Shown here: one piece after another, positions 1-8,271 of the stretch | How the letters are laid out: each line of letters begins with the position of its first letter | How positions within the stretch are numbered: the first letter of the stretch is position 1 | Source of the DNA: an uncultured Pseudomonadota bacterium | GTDB lineage: Bacteria; Pseudomonadota; Gammaproteobacteria; Methylococcales; Methylomonadaceae | NCBI GenBank assembly: GCA_903928965.1 | Contig: CAIYSZ010000034.1 | Coordinates: 1-64,000, forward strand | Length of the DNA: 64,000 nucleotides | Direction of reading: 5' to 3' | The notes under the pieces: generated by a model | Seen by the model: only the letters and a program-made list of their open reading frames with translations | Told to the model about the DNA's origin: nothing | Database searches by the model: none | Made by a program: the position numbers and the translations under genes

Positions 1-722
1 ATGCCCGCGCCGAATAAAGCGGCGGGAGTAGGCAATGGCAAGGACAACAAGGCTTCAATGCCGGAAAAGGTGGTGGTAGTGGAACCAAGTGATTCAAGGC
101 TGTTATCTTCCAGCGCGGTGAGCAATTGCGCCAGACGGCCGTTGCCGCCGTTGTTCAACGCCGCTTGGTCGAACAAATACACGGTTTCACCGCTTGAACC
201 GCCGGTGTAAGCCGTTTGGGTGGCGAATGAAGTATTGAATAGAGTGGCAAAACCCAGCGCGCCGGTGGCTTTGTCGAAGGCGAAATTAGTCAGATTGGCG
301 GAGAATACGTTTTGGCTGCCGGTCAAGCTGGCAGGTAAAGCGCCGTTGATGGTCAATGCATCCGGTGTGGATGGATTAGACGCGGTAGCGCCGCTGGCGG
401 TCAAGGTATAGTTTAAAGTGAAGCCGCTACCTGTCGCGGTTCCGGCATAATTAGTAACGGAACCGGGCGAGAAGAAAGTAAAATTGCCCACGCCGGTGGC
501 GGTCAGCAAATAATTATTGGTTCCGCTTACCGGACTAACGCTGACGCTGATATTTCTTTCGTCTATGCCATAATCGCTACTGCTCTGCGACGCGCCGTTG
601 CGGTTGAAAAATATCGGCATCGACACGTTAATACCACTGTCGGGTAACAAGGCGGACGCGTAAGCGGGAGCTTGCGACATCAATAATGCAAACGGCAGAA
701 CAAAGAGTTGTTTATTAGTCAT
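1..722 (-). CDS. PEP-CTERM-like exported protein, 5' part only
   Basis: Reads leftward from ATG at 720-722 and runs off the window edge with no stop; 240 codons are visible. The product starts with a signal peptide (MTNKQLFVLPFALLMSQ, then APAYA as a cleavage region). It continues as a Ser/Thr/Asn/Gly-rich, beta-type sequence without recognisable enzyme motifs. The last visible residues are LPLPTPAALFGAG, which resembles the start of a PEP-CTERM (VPLPA-type) sorting signal: a proline motif followed by a hydrophobic stretch ending in Gly. In that family the tail is cut by an exosortase and the protein goes to the surface or extracellular matrix. The remaining transmembrane helix and Arg cluster would lie before position 1. 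No exosortase gene is visible here. Function beyond a surface/matrix protein is unknown. Confidence 0.75.
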   Translation of the reverse strand, partial: MTNKQLFVLPFALLMSQAPAYASALLPDSGINVSMPIFFNRNGASQSSSDYGIDERNISVSVSPVSGTNNYLLTATGVGNFTFFSPGSVTNYAGTATGSGFTLNYTLTASGATASNPSTPDALTINGALPASLTGSQNVFSANLTNFAFDKATGALGFATLFNTSFATQTAYTGGSSGETVYLFDQAALNNGGNGRLAQLLTALEDNSLESLGSTTTTFSGIEALLSLPLPTPAALFGAG

Positions 723-1103
723 ATCCCAATAACCTTAAGAGAAATAGAATTCGATACATCCAAGTAGATCACGATTTTTTGCGAAACCAGCGCCCAAGAA
801 TGCTGTTCCTGTGACGTGATGACACGCCAGGCTCTTCAATCAACGCAATTCTCGCGTTTAAGTAAAGAGTAGCATATTTACTTGCGTGGTGTCAATGTTA
901 GATGCCATGTATTGACGGGTTCGCTCATGGATTTCGGGGTTTTAGCAGACCGGATAGTTGTATGTAAGTGTAACAAACGCGCTCAGGCGAGGCTAAATTT
1001 CCAGGGCTAGGGCGGCGAAGGCGGCGTGATTGAACATTCCAGGCGTGGCGGCCTATCATGTTAATGATATATAATGATTGCTTGATCTATTACTCAGCTT
1101 GGC
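723..1103. other. Divergent intergenic region between two envelope-protein genes
   Basis: This holds the upstream regions of the minus-strand PEP-CTERM-like gene and the plus-strand TPR lipoprotein gene. On the minus strand, 781-795 reads GG-N10-GC in a sigma-54-like arrangement (GGGCGCTGGTTTCGC), about 60 bases before the ATG. The match to the full consensus is only partial. Nothing else recognised. Confidence 0.3.
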
Positions 1104-1898
1104 ATGTTAAAAACTTTACTCATATTAAGCTTGTCGGCATTGGCCGCCTGTGGCTCGACCACGCCGCCGCCGCAGGCCAAACCGTCGCCGGTTAAAAAGA
1201 ATGCGTCCGCGGCCCCGCAACCGGCAAGAAATCCATCCGGCCCTAGCGGCAAGTCCGCCGGCGGCGGCGCTATCGCTTATGCTTTGGACGATGCGCCCAG
1301 CCCGAATAAATCGCCGGCCGCGCCTTCTTCCGTGTTCAAGGTAGAGTCTTTGCCGGTGAATGCGGCTCCGGTCAATACGTCAATTCCACCGGCCGCGGCA
1401 AGCGGCGGCTCGGTTGAGCAAGCCGCGGCCGCCGCCGGAACCGCCGCGGGGGTTCCGGAAGCCTCGGGCGCGGCGCAACCGGTCGCCGTCGCCGCGGCCA
1501 GCCCCGCGCCTAGCTTGGCGCCGCCGCCCTTGGCATTCGCTCCCGAGGAAGCGGCGATACCGGCCGGCACCTCGCCGGCGGTTATTTCCCTGATTCATCA
1601 AGCGGATAAAAGCCGCGCTTCCGGTGATTTGGACGGCGCGGTGACCTCTATTGACCGCGCCTTGCGCATAGAGCCGCGTAATCCGGTATTGACCTACAAA
1701 CTGTCGCAAATTCGCATCCGGCAGGCCAAGCCCCAATTAGCCGAAGAACTGGCCGGCAAGGCGGCCTTGCTGTCTGGAAATAACCTGGATTTAAAGCGCA
1801 AAAGTTGGTTGCTTATCGCCGAGGCGCGGCAAATGCAAGGCAATTTTCAAGGCGCTAAGGTCGCCAAGGGTAAGGCTGACAGTTTCTTCGGCCACTAA
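1104..1898 (+). CDS. TPR-domain lipoprotein
   Basis: 264 residues. The N-terminus MLKTLLILSLSALAACGS has a signal peptide with lipobox LAAC, so the mature protein should be lipid-anchored in the envelope. Residues about 20-155 are a low-complexity Pro/Ala/Ser/Gly linker. From about 160 to the end there is a helical region (SLIHQADKSRASGDLDGAV, then RALRIEPRNPVLTYKLSQI) that fits one or two tetratricopeptide repeats, usually protein-protein interaction modules. It lies 17 bases upstream of the yoaA start, so the two may be co-transcribed. The partner is unknown. The repetitive GC-rich linker opens long shadow frames on both strands that should be ignored. Confidence 0.8.
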   Translation: MLKTLLILSLSALAACGSTTPPPQAKPSPVKKNASAAPQPARNPSGPSGKSAGGGAIAYALDDAPSPNKSPAAPSSVFKVESLPVNAAPVNTSIPPAAASGGSVEQAAAAAGTAAGVPEASGAAQPVAVAAASPAPSLAPPPLAFAPEEAAIPAGTSPAVISLIHQADKSRASGDLDGAVTSIDRALRIEPRNPVLTYKLSQIRIRQAKPQLAEELAGKAALLSGNNLDLKRKSWLLIAEARQMQGNFQGAKVAKGKADSFFGH

Positions 1899-1915
1899 GC
1901 CGCGGGTTACGGCGG

Positions 1916-3850
1916 GTGGACGAACTGCGGCAAATTTTCGCTGAAGCGGGCGCCTTGGCGCAAGTGGTGCCAGGATACCGGCCGCGCGCCGGCCAAATCG
2001 AAATGGCGGCCAAAATCGCCGCCGCCATGGCCGAGCGGCGCTGTTTGATCGCCGAGGCCGGCACCGGCATCGGCAAGACGTTCGCTTATTTAGCGCCGGC
2101 GGTGTTGTCCGCTAAAAAAGTCATTATTTCCACCGGCACCAAAAACCTGCAGGATCAGCTGTTCAACAAGGATTTGCCGGTCATTCGCCGCGCCTTGAGC
2201 CCGCGCTGGCGGTTTCAAGCCGCGCTATTGAAAGGGCGGGCCAATTATCTGTGCATTTACCGCCTGAATCTGGCCTTGAATCATGCTTACGGTCATGCCC
2301 AGGAAGAAGCGGCGGCCTTGGCGCAAATCGAGGTCTGGCGGCGAAAAACCGTGAGCGGCGACATCTCCGAGGTGGCTGACGTGCACGATCAAGACCCGGT
2401 TTGGCGGCTGGCCACCTCCACCACGGATAACTGCCTGGGTCAGGAATGCCCGGATTACCAAGAATGCTTTTTGACCAAGGCCCGCAAGCAGGCGCAAGAA
2501 GCCGACATTGTGGTGGTGAACCATCATTTGTTGTGCGCGGACTGGTCGATACGCGAAACCGGCTTCGGCGAACTGCTGCCGAACGCTGATGTGGTGGTGA
2601 TAGACGAAGCGCACCAATTGGCGGAAACCGCGTCTAATTTCCTGGGCGTTAATCTTAGCTCCAAGCAGTGTTCCGACTTAGCGGACGATGCGCTGGCCGA
2701 ATATTTTGCGGCCGCCAAGGACATGCCCGATCTGCGCTTGAGCTGTGAAAATCTGCAACTAGAGGTAAAACAGGCCCGCTTGGCTTTCGGCCTGGAAATC
2801 CGGCGCGGTGAATGGCGTGACGTGGAAGACAATCCGGAAATTTCCGCCGCTCTGGCCGCGTTGCAAACCCGTTTGCGCGAACTCGGCCAGCATTTGGAGC
2901 GCGCCGCCGAGCGCAGCAAAGGTTTGGCGGCCTGTTACGAGCGTTGCGAAGAACTGTTGGAGCAATGGGACGAGCTGCTGAACCGGCAAGACGAACGGTG
3001 GATCAAATGGTTTGAAACCTTTGGCAAATCGTTTACTTTAAGCCGCACTCCTTTGGATATCGCCAATGAGTTTAAGAAATTCATGCAGATGCACCGGGCG
3101 GCGTGGATTTTCACCTCGGCCACGTTAAGCGTGGCGAACAATTTCAATTATTTCGCCAATAATTTAGGCCTGAGCGAAGTGGAAAGCCAACGTTGGGACA
3201 GCCCGTTTGATTACGCGCGGCAAAGCTTGTTTTACCATCCGCGCGGTTTGCCGCAACCGAATGATCCCTTGTTCACCGACAAAATCCTGGATTTCGTGAC
3301 GCCGGTGTTGAAAGCCAGCCAAGGGCGGGCTTTTTTTCTATTCACCAGTCACCGCGCCCTGCAGCGCGCCGCCAAGCTGTTGGCGGGTAAAATCGATTAT
3401 CCCTTGTTGGTGCAGGGAGAGCGCTCCAAGAGCGCGCTGCTTGAGGAATTCAAAACTTCCGGCCAGGCGGTGCTACTGGCCACCGCCAGCTTTTGGGAAG
3501 GGGTGGACGTGCGAGGGGATAGTTTATCTTGCGTCATTATCGACAAGTTGCCGTTCGCCTCGCCCGGAGACCCGGTGTTGAAAGCGCGGCTGCAAGCCAT
3601 GGAGAAACAAGGGCGCAATCCGTTTTTTGAATATCAGCTGCCCAATGCCATTATCATGCTGCGGCAAGGCGCGGGACGCTTGATTCGTGACATGGATGAT
3701 CGAGGCGTGTTAATGGTGTGCGATCCGCGCCTGTTGAAGCGCGCCTACGGCCAAATGTTTTTGGATAGCGTGCCGGCCATGCGTCGCAGCCGGGATATCA
3801 GCGACGTGCAGGCGTTTTTCGCGCCGAACGAAACTCAGCCGCCGGCATGA
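1916..3850 (+). CDS. yoaA: DinG/YoaA-family ATP-dependent DNA helicase
   Basis: 644 residues, starting at a GTG (1916) soon after the preceding stop. It is an XPD-like superfamily 2 helicase. Walker A is AGTGIGKT (Lys54), the DEAH box is VVIDEAHQ (230-233), and the late motif is RQGAGRLIRD with Arg residues for ATP hydrolysis. Four Cys (113, 173, 178, 184) are spaced as the 4Fe-4S ligands of DinG/YoaA/XPD proteins. E. coli YoaA unwinds damaged replication forks with the HolC subunit. The length matches the family. The stop overlaps tsaB by 4 bases, and a yoaA-tsaB arrangement is also known in Enterobacteria, which favours YoaA over DinG. Confidence 0.9.
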   Translation: MDELRQIFAEAGALAQVVPGYRPRAGQIEMAAKIAAAMAERRCLIAEAGTGIGKTFAYLAPAVLSAKKVIISTGTKNLQDQLFNKDLPVIRRALSPRWRFQAALLKGRANYLCIYRLNLALNHAYGHAQEEAAALAQIEVWRRKTVSGDISEVADVHDQDPVWRLATSTTDNCLGQECPDYQECFLTKARKQAQEADIVVVNHHLLCADWSIRETGFGELLPNADVVVIDEAHQLAETASNFLGVNLSSKQCSDLADDALAEYFAAAKDMPDLRLSCENLQLEVKQARLAFGLEIRRGEWRDVEDNPEISAALAALQTRLRELGQHLERAAERSKGLAACYERCEELLEQWDELLNRQDERWIKWFETFGKSFTLSRTPLDIANEFKKFMQMHRAAWIFTSATLSVANNFNYFANNLGLSEVESQRWDSPFDYARQSLFYHPRGLPQPNDPLFTDKILDFVTPVLKASQGRAFFLFTSHRALQRAAKLLAGKIDYPLLVQGERSKSALLEEFKTSGQAVLLATASFWEGVDVRGDSLSCVIIDKLPFASPGDPVLKARLQAMEKQGRNPFFEYQLPNAIIMLRQGAGRLIRDMDDRGVLMVCDPRLLKRAYGQMFLDSVPAMRRSRDISDVQAFFAPNETQPPA

Positions 3851-4554
3851 AAATTCTGGCGCTGGATACCGCCACGGACGCTTGTTCGGCGGCTCTGTTC
3901 ATGGACGGCGACATTCTTGAGGAATTCGCGGTCAAGCCGCGCGAGCATACCAAACTGATCTTACCGATGGCCGATCGTCTGCTGGCGCAAGCGCAACTCA
4001 GGCCGGCGCAGCTGGACGCGGTGGCGTTCAGCCGCGGCCCCGGTTCATTCACCGGCGTGCGCATCGCCGGAGGGGTGGCGCATGGTATTGCCCTGGGCGC
4101 GGATTTGCCGGTATTGTGCATATCCACCTTGGCCATGCTGGCGCAAAACCTGTTCAATCAAGAGCCGGCGGCTGAAATCGCTTTTACCGGCATTGACGCG
4201 CGCATGGATGAAGTGTATTGGGGCGTGTACCGGCGAAACCGGCAAAATTTGGCGGAATTGGCCGGCGTGGAAAGCGTATGCAAGGCCGGCGCGGTTGAGT
4301 TTCCGGCGCAAGCCGGGTTTGGGATCGGCTCCGCTTGGCGCGAGTCAGCGGCCGAATTGACGCCGCGTCTCGGCATGTTTCTGAGCGGCGTATGGTTGGA
4401 TGCTTACCCGCGCGCGGCGGCGGCGGCGCAATTGGCGGCGGCCGATTTCGCGCTGGGACGCGCCGTGGCGGTGGAAAACGCGCTGCCGGTCTATTTACGC
4501 GACAAGGTGGCGCATACCGAAGCTGAACGCAAACAAGAACTGTTGCATAAATAA
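3847..4554 (+). CDS. tsaB: tRNA threonylcarbamoyladenosine biosynthesis protein TsaB
   Basis: 235 residues, starting at an ATG that overlaps the yoaA stop (ATGA). The N-terminus MKILALDTATDACSAAL and the motif FSRGPGSFTGVRI are typical of TsaB, the inactive ASKHA-fold partner of TsaD. With TsaE and TsaD, TsaB makes the t6A modification at position 37 of ANN-decoding tRNAs in the cytoplasm. Length is as expected (about 230 residues). The overlap implies translational coupling with the helicase gene. Confidence 0.93.
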   Translation: MKILALDTATDACSAALFMDGDILEEFAVKPREHTKLILPMADRLLAQAQLRPAQLDAVAFSRGPGSFTGVRIAGGVAHGIALGADLPVLCISTLAMLAQNLFNQEPAAEIAFTGIDARMDEVYWGVYRRNRQNLAELAGVESVCKAGAVEFPAQAGFGIGSAWRESAAELTPRLGMFLSGVWLDAYPRAAAAAQLAAADFALGRAVAVENALPVYLRDKVAHTEAERKQELLHK

Positions 4555-4639
4555 CAGATGATCAGCAGTGGATGTTTAAATAATACCACCGCCTGATTTA
4601 TGTAACTTTATTGTCATATTAACCGGATACATTTTATAG

Positions 4640-4775
4640 TATCCTATAGGGAGTGAGCCGAATGGAGTGCGGCGGCTAAGCTCGTCAAATGACACAACTT
4701 TTAATGTAACTGTGTTATATCACGCACTCCGAGGCGAGAGCCGCGCTCTTGACAGCGGCTTTGAGCCGGCGAATG
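4640..4775 (+). promoter_or_regulatory. Region of nested inverted repeats upstream of the WecG-like gene
   Basis: GGAGTGCG (4664-4671) pairs perfectly with CGCACTCC (4723-4730), enclosing ACACA/TGTGT (4692-4696 / 4711-4715). A second stem AGCCGC/GCGGCT lies at 4739-4744 / 4755-4760, and further GCGGCT and GAGCCG copies could form alternative pairs. No poly-T run follows. If transcribed it could be a structured RNA or the end region of the tsaB transcript. It lies upstream of the proposed sigma-54 promoter, so it may instead be a DNA site. It does not match the conserved core of known riboswitches that I can recall. Confidence 0.4.
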
Positions 4776-4812
4776 TTTTGAAAAGTTTACTTTATCAAAT
4801 AGATTTCAATTC

Positions 4813-4828
4813 TGGCCCGTAATTTGTA
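4813..4828 (+). promoter_or_regulatory. Candidate sigma-54 (RpoN) promoter for the WecG-like gene
   Basis: TGGCCCGTAATTTGTA resembles the -24/-12 consensus TGGCACG-N4-TTGCW: GG at 4814-4815 and GT (for GC) exactly 10 bases later at 4826-4827. Transcription would start near 4838. That leaves a leader of about 36 bases and an AGGA ribosome site about 8 bases before the ATG at 4874. In exosortase-bearing proteobacteria, PEP-CTERM genes have been linked to RpoN and the PrsK/PrsR pair, so the site fits the gene's likely exopolysaccharide role. The regulator binding site was not found. Confidence 0.45.
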
Positions 4829-4873
4829 TGTATATTAAATGCAGAATCTAATATCGTTCCTAGGACGCGCGAA

Positions 4874-5848
4874 ATGAAGACCAACAATAAATTCGTATCC
4901 GCTTTTATGATGTTGCCAAGTTTTTTGATTTATCCCTCGCTGGTGCAAGCGACAAGGAATTTTGAAAAAAATCTACTCAAAAAAACCGGAAACGAAGTGC
5001 TATCCGAAAGCCTGGTGACTGATAAGCAGTTGCATCGCGCCGCCGTTGCGGCGGGCTCGGTGTTGGAAATTCCATTTTGGCGGGTGCGTATCCCTAAAGT
5101 GCATATCATGGACATGCAATTTTCGACCTTGAGCGCTTCTCAGACTTTGAATTTGTTCCAGCATTGGATTAACACGCGCTCCGTCAATCAAGTATGTTTC
5201 GCTAATGTGCATACCTTGATAACCTCACGTCAAGACACGGAACTGAAACAGATTTGCAATAAAGCATTAACCGCCATTGACGGTCAACCCCTGGTTTGGT
5301 ATGCCAATTGGGTGCTCGGCGCCTCTATCGATAATCGGGTCTGCGGCCCCGATTTAATGGCGCGCTGCCTGGACGAAGGCCGGGAGCGCGGCTGGAAGCA
5401 TTACTTTTTAGGCGGCAGACAGCAAGTATTGCAGGATTTAGTCTCCACGGTCAGGGAGGATTACCCCGGCGTGGATATCGTGGGCTGGCATTCGCCTCCG
5501 TTCCGGGAATTAACGCCGGCCGAGGAAGCTTGGTTGATTGCGGACATTAACGCCAAACAACCTGATTTTCTGTGGGTGGGTTTAGGCGCGCCAAAACAGG
5601 AAAAATGGATTGCGCGGCATATGCATCAATTGCACGCCCCGGTGCAAATCGGCGTCGGCGCGGCCTTTGCTTTTCTTTCCGGACATGTAGACCGCGCTCC
5701 GCGCTGGATGCAGGAATCCGGTCTGGAGTGGATGTATCGCATGGTTAAGGAAAGACGCTTGGTAAAACGTTATTTGCAAACCAATCCGCTGTTTATGTTG
5801 CTGTTTATTCACGATTTTCTGGTAGTGCGCTGGTTTGGCCGCTTCTAG
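4874..5848 (+). CDS. WecG/TagA/CpsF family glycosyltransferase with N-terminal extension
   Basis: 324 residues. The family domain (GT26) runs from about residue 75 to the end: IPKVHIMDMQF, QVCFANVHTLITSR, DGQPLVWYANWVLG, KHYFLGG, and the signature LWVGLGAPKQEKWI. It closes with GLEWMYRMVKERRLVKRYL. Enzymes of this family add N-acetylmannosaminuronate or N-acetylmannosamine to lipid-linked sugars, and they are common in exopolysaccharide loci that accompany exosortase systems. About 75 residues precede the domain, including a hydrophobic stretch (AFMMLPSFLIYPSLV) that could anchor the protein. This extension is not part of the minimal family. The start is backed by an AGGA site 8 bases upstream. 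The exact sugar substrate is unknown. Confidence 0.85.
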   Translation: MKTNNKFVSAFMMLPSFLIYPSLVQATRNFEKNLLKKTGNEVLSESLVTDKQLHRAAVAAGSVLEIPFWRVRIPKVHIMDMQFSTLSASQTLNLFQHWINTRSVNQVCFANVHTLITSRQDTELKQICNKALTAIDGQPLVWYANWVLGASIDNRVCGPDLMARCLDEGRERGWKHYFLGGRQQVLQDLVSTVREDYPGVDIVGWHSPPFRELTPAEEAWLIADINAKQPDFLWVGLGAPKQEKWIARHMHQLHAPVQIGVGAAFAFLSGHVDRAPRWMQESGLEWMYRMVKERRLVKRYLQTNPLFMLLFIHDFLVVRWFGRF

Positions 5849-6116
5849 TCCGGTTTGGCTTTTACTCTTTAACCGTCGGTAGCCCATTACCCATTTCTTT
5901 TCTGGTCGCTAGCCTTTGTTCGGGCCAGGCATTCCGCTTAAGTCAAGCGCTTCGCAGTAAGTTTGTTTGTAATCGACGCATTATGAATCAACGACTTGTG
6001 TTACCCATGTAATGCAAATAGACTTTCGGATACTCACTTGTCTCGTTCCGCCGGCGGCATGAGAAGAAGATTTTCAGGTTATAATAACTGATTAGCTTAT
6101 TCCTGCCCGGTGCAAA

Positions 6117-7526
6117 ATGTCTAACGCCAATCGCAACGTCAATACTGAAAAACTGTCTAGCGCCCGATTCGCGGAAGCCACCGATGCTTTCGTCGAGGAA
6201 TTCACCGCATCCGTCGGTTTTGATCAACGCATGGCGCGGCAAGACATCCGCGGTTCGCTGGCGCATGCACACATGCTGCATAGTATAGGCATTTTAACGA
6301 CCGAGGAATGGGCGGCGATAGAGCAGGGCATGGCGCAGATCCGCCAAGAAATCGACCGCGGCGAATTCGTCTGGTCTATTAAGCAAGAAGACGTGCATAT
6401 GAATATTGAGGCGCGCCTGACCGATTTAATCGGCGTCGCCGGTAAAAAACTGCATACCGGACGTTCGCGCAACGACCAGGTGGCGACCGATATTCGTTTA
6501 TATTTGCGCGATGAAATCGACCACATACAGTCCGGTTTGCTGCGTTTGCGGCAAGCGGTGCTGCAAGCCGCCGAGCGCGAGCTGGATACCATCATGCCGG
6601 GTTTCACCCATTTGCAGGTGGCGCAACCGGTCACTTTTGGCCACCATTTAATGGCTTGGTTCGAGATGCTGCAACGCGACAGCGAGCGCTTCGCCGATTG
6701 CCGCAAGCGGGTCAACGTCATGCCGTTGGGCGCGGCGGCCTTGGCCGGGACCAGTTATCCTCTTGACCGGCAGTTAACCGCGGAGTTGCTGGGTTTCAGC
6801 CGGCCGGCCAATAATTCGCTGGACGCGGTCAGCGACCGCGATTTCGCTATCGAATTCACCGCCGCCGCCAGTATCTTGATGATACATTTGTCCCGCTTTT
6901 CCGAGGAATTGGTGTTGTGGGCCAGTGCGCAATTTGATTTTATCGACATTCCCGACGCGTTTTGCACCGGCTCTTCGATCATGCCGCAAAAGAAAAACCC
7001 CGACGTGCCGGAGCTGGTGCGCGGTAAGGCGGGCAGGGTCAGCGGACACTTAATGTCTTTGCTCATGCTGATGAAAAGCCAGCCCTTGGCGTATAACAAG
7101 GACAATCAAGAAGACAAGGAGCCGTTATTCGACACCGCCGACACGGTGTTGACGTGTTTGCGCGCATTCGGGGACATGTTGCCGCATATCCGCGCCAAAC
7201 GCGACAATATGCGCCGCGCCGCGCTGCAAGGCTACGCGACCGCAACGGATCTAGCCGACTATTTGGTGCGCAAGGGCATGGCGTTCCGCGACGCGCATGA
7301 GGCCGTGGGTCTGGCGGTGCGTTTGGGCGTGGACAGCGGGCGGGATTTGTCCGCGCTTGCCTTGGATGAATTACAGGCCATTTGCCCGGTTATCAGCGCC
7401 GACGTTTACGACGTTTTAACCCTGGAAGGTTCCGTGGCCGCGCGCAAGCATATCGGCGGCACCGCGCCGGACGCCGTGCGCCAAGCCATAGCCGCAGCGC
7501 GCGCCTTGTTGCAAACAGAAAGCTGA
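6117..7526 (+). CDS. argH: Argininosuccinate lyase
   Basis: 469 residues. It catalyses cleavage of argininosuccinate to arginine and fumarate, the last step of arginine synthesis, in the cytoplasm. The fumarase/aspartase signature [15 protein letters not shown] is complete, and the [12 protein letters not shown] and [13 protein letters not shown] segments are present. Length is normal. The gene has no close operon partner. A TATAAT hexamer at 6080-6085 could be its -10 element, but I see no clear -35. A weak 6-bp hairpin (ACGGCG 7549-7554 / CGCCGT 7579-7584) follows the stop and lacks a T-run. Confidence 0.96.
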   Translation: MSNANRNVNTEKLSSARFAEATDAFVEEFTASVGFDQRMARQDIRGSLAHAHMLHSIGILTTEEWAAIEQGMAQIRQEIDRGEFVWSIKQEDVHMNIEARLTDLIGVAGKKLHTGRSRNDQVATDIRLYLRDEIDHIQSGLLRLRQAVLQAAERELDTIMPGFTHLQVAQPVTFGHHLMAWFEMLQRDSERFADCRKRVNVMPLGAAALAGTSYPLDRQLTAELLGFSRPANNSLDAVSDRDFAIEFTAAASILMIHLSRFSEELVLWASAQFDFIDIPDAFCTGSSIMPQKKNPDVPELVRGKAGRVSGHLMSLLMLMKSQPLAYNKDNQEDKEPLFDTADTVLTCLRAFGDMLPHIRAKRDNMRRAALQGYATATDLADYLVRKGMAFRDAHEAVGLAVRLGVDSGRDLSALALDELQAICPVISADVYDVLTLEGSVAARKHIGGTAPDAVRQAIAAARALLQTES

Positions 7527-7660
7527 TTGCCGACCTGAGCTTAAAGTGCACGGCGTAAACGTTTAAAGCCCCCTGTTCGCCGTTAACACGGGATCGTATA
7601 ATATGTATTATGTTAAATAGACCTCGCTAGACCAAGCAAAGAATGTCGTCTAATGTTGTT

Positions 7661-8074
7661 TTACGCTAGGGACACATCAATTTGTTTGCCCAACACTTTG
7701 GCCGCCGCTTCCAATTGATCAAGCCGAGAGGCGTGGCCTAAGTCAAATAGCCGATCAACCTGCGGCGCTTTCCAACCCAGGCGGCGAGCAAGTTCAGCCT
7801 TACGAATGCCCTGGGTCATCATTTCCTGATAAACCGCCAATTTGATACTTTCCAGCGCCGATGGCCGAACACATAACAGGTCTGGACGCACTGACGGCGC
7901 AGGTAACAGCTTACGGTCATCGACATAGAACGAAAGGCCCGTCTCTAGCGCATCAACCGCCATCGCCAGCGCTTCCTGCTCTGTATTGCCAAAGGTTATT
8001 GCTTCAGGTAAATCGGGGAACGTGACTAAAAAAGTGTCGCCATCAGGCGTTAGGATTACTGGATAGTTGAACAT
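7661..8074 (-). CDS. hicB: HicB-family antitoxin, orphaned
   Basis: 137 residues. Residues 1-60 form the partial RNase-H-like HicB fold (FNYPVILTPDGDTFLVTFPD, FGNTEQEALAMAVDALETGL). Residues about 75-137 hold a helix-turn-helix (AELARRLGWKAPQVDRLFD), as in the longer E. coli-type HicB that represses its own operon. HicB normally neutralises HicA, an mRNA interferase encoded just upstream. Here the upstream hicA is internally deleted, so HicB has no working toxin partner in this locus. It may persist as an autoregulator or protect against a HicA encoded elsewhere. GGAGG lies 6 bases before the ATG and overlaps the end of the hicA remnant. Confidence 0.9.
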   Translation of the reverse strand: MFNYPVILTPDGDTFLVTFPDLPEAITFGNTEQEALAMAVDALETGLSFYVDDRKLLPAPSVRPDLLCVRPSALESIKLAVYQEMMTQGIRKAELARRLGWKAPQVDRLFDLGHASRLDQLEAAAKVLGKQIDVSLA

Positions 8075-8082
8075 GCGGCCTC

Positions 8083-8171
8083 CTACTTCAAGCCTAATTG
8101 ACGCTTTATAGTGGCTTCAATACCTTTACCCAGCTCGTCTCCAGCCATTTCTTAAGTTGCTTGGAATTCAT
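8083..8171 (-). pseudogene. hicA: hicA toxin remnant with internal deletion and frameshift
   Basis: Upstream of hicB, an ATG at 8169-8171 gives MNSKQLKKWLE, the usual HicA start. About ten codons on, in another frame, the DNA reads GDELGKGIEATIKRQLGLK and a stop at 8083-8085, the usual end of a HicA of this type. The remnant is 89 bases, against about 180 for an intact gene. The middle, with the double-stranded-RNA-binding core and the catalytic His, is gone and the two ends are out of frame. GCTGG occurs on both sides of the junction. From the ATG the frame gives only 21 residues. Confidence 0.85.
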
Positions 8172-8177
8172 GAGTTA

Positions 8178-8219
8178 AATATAACAGAAGTGTTGTGTGT
8201 TATCAACAAAAACAACACA
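8178..8219 (-). promoter_or_regulatory. hicAB promoter and candidate HicB operator
   Basis: On the minus strand, TTGATA (8201-8206) and TATATT (8178-8183) are separated by exactly 17 bases, a strong sigma-70 promoter pointing at the hicA remnant and hicB. Nested inverted repeats cover the -35: TGTGTT (8196-8201) with AACACA (8214-8219), and TGTT-ATC-AACA (8198-8208). HicB-type helix-turn-helix proteins repress their own promoter, so these are likely operator half-sites. Promoter and operator look intact although the toxin is broken. Confidence 0.65.
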
Positions 8220-8271
8220 TCTGTTTCATAAAGCTTTGTGCATTGAGACGGCAACATAGCCAAAAGCGACT

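Noticed and set aside
1150-1736. Several long open frames on both strands across the TPR lipoprotein gene
   Set aside because: They are shadows of its GC-rich Pro/Ala linker; Arg-rich or low-complexity products without start signals.
4640-4775. c-di-GMP or other riboswitch in the leader of the glycosyltransferase gene
   Set aside because: The conserved cores of the classes I know were not found, and the region may lie upstream of the transcription start.
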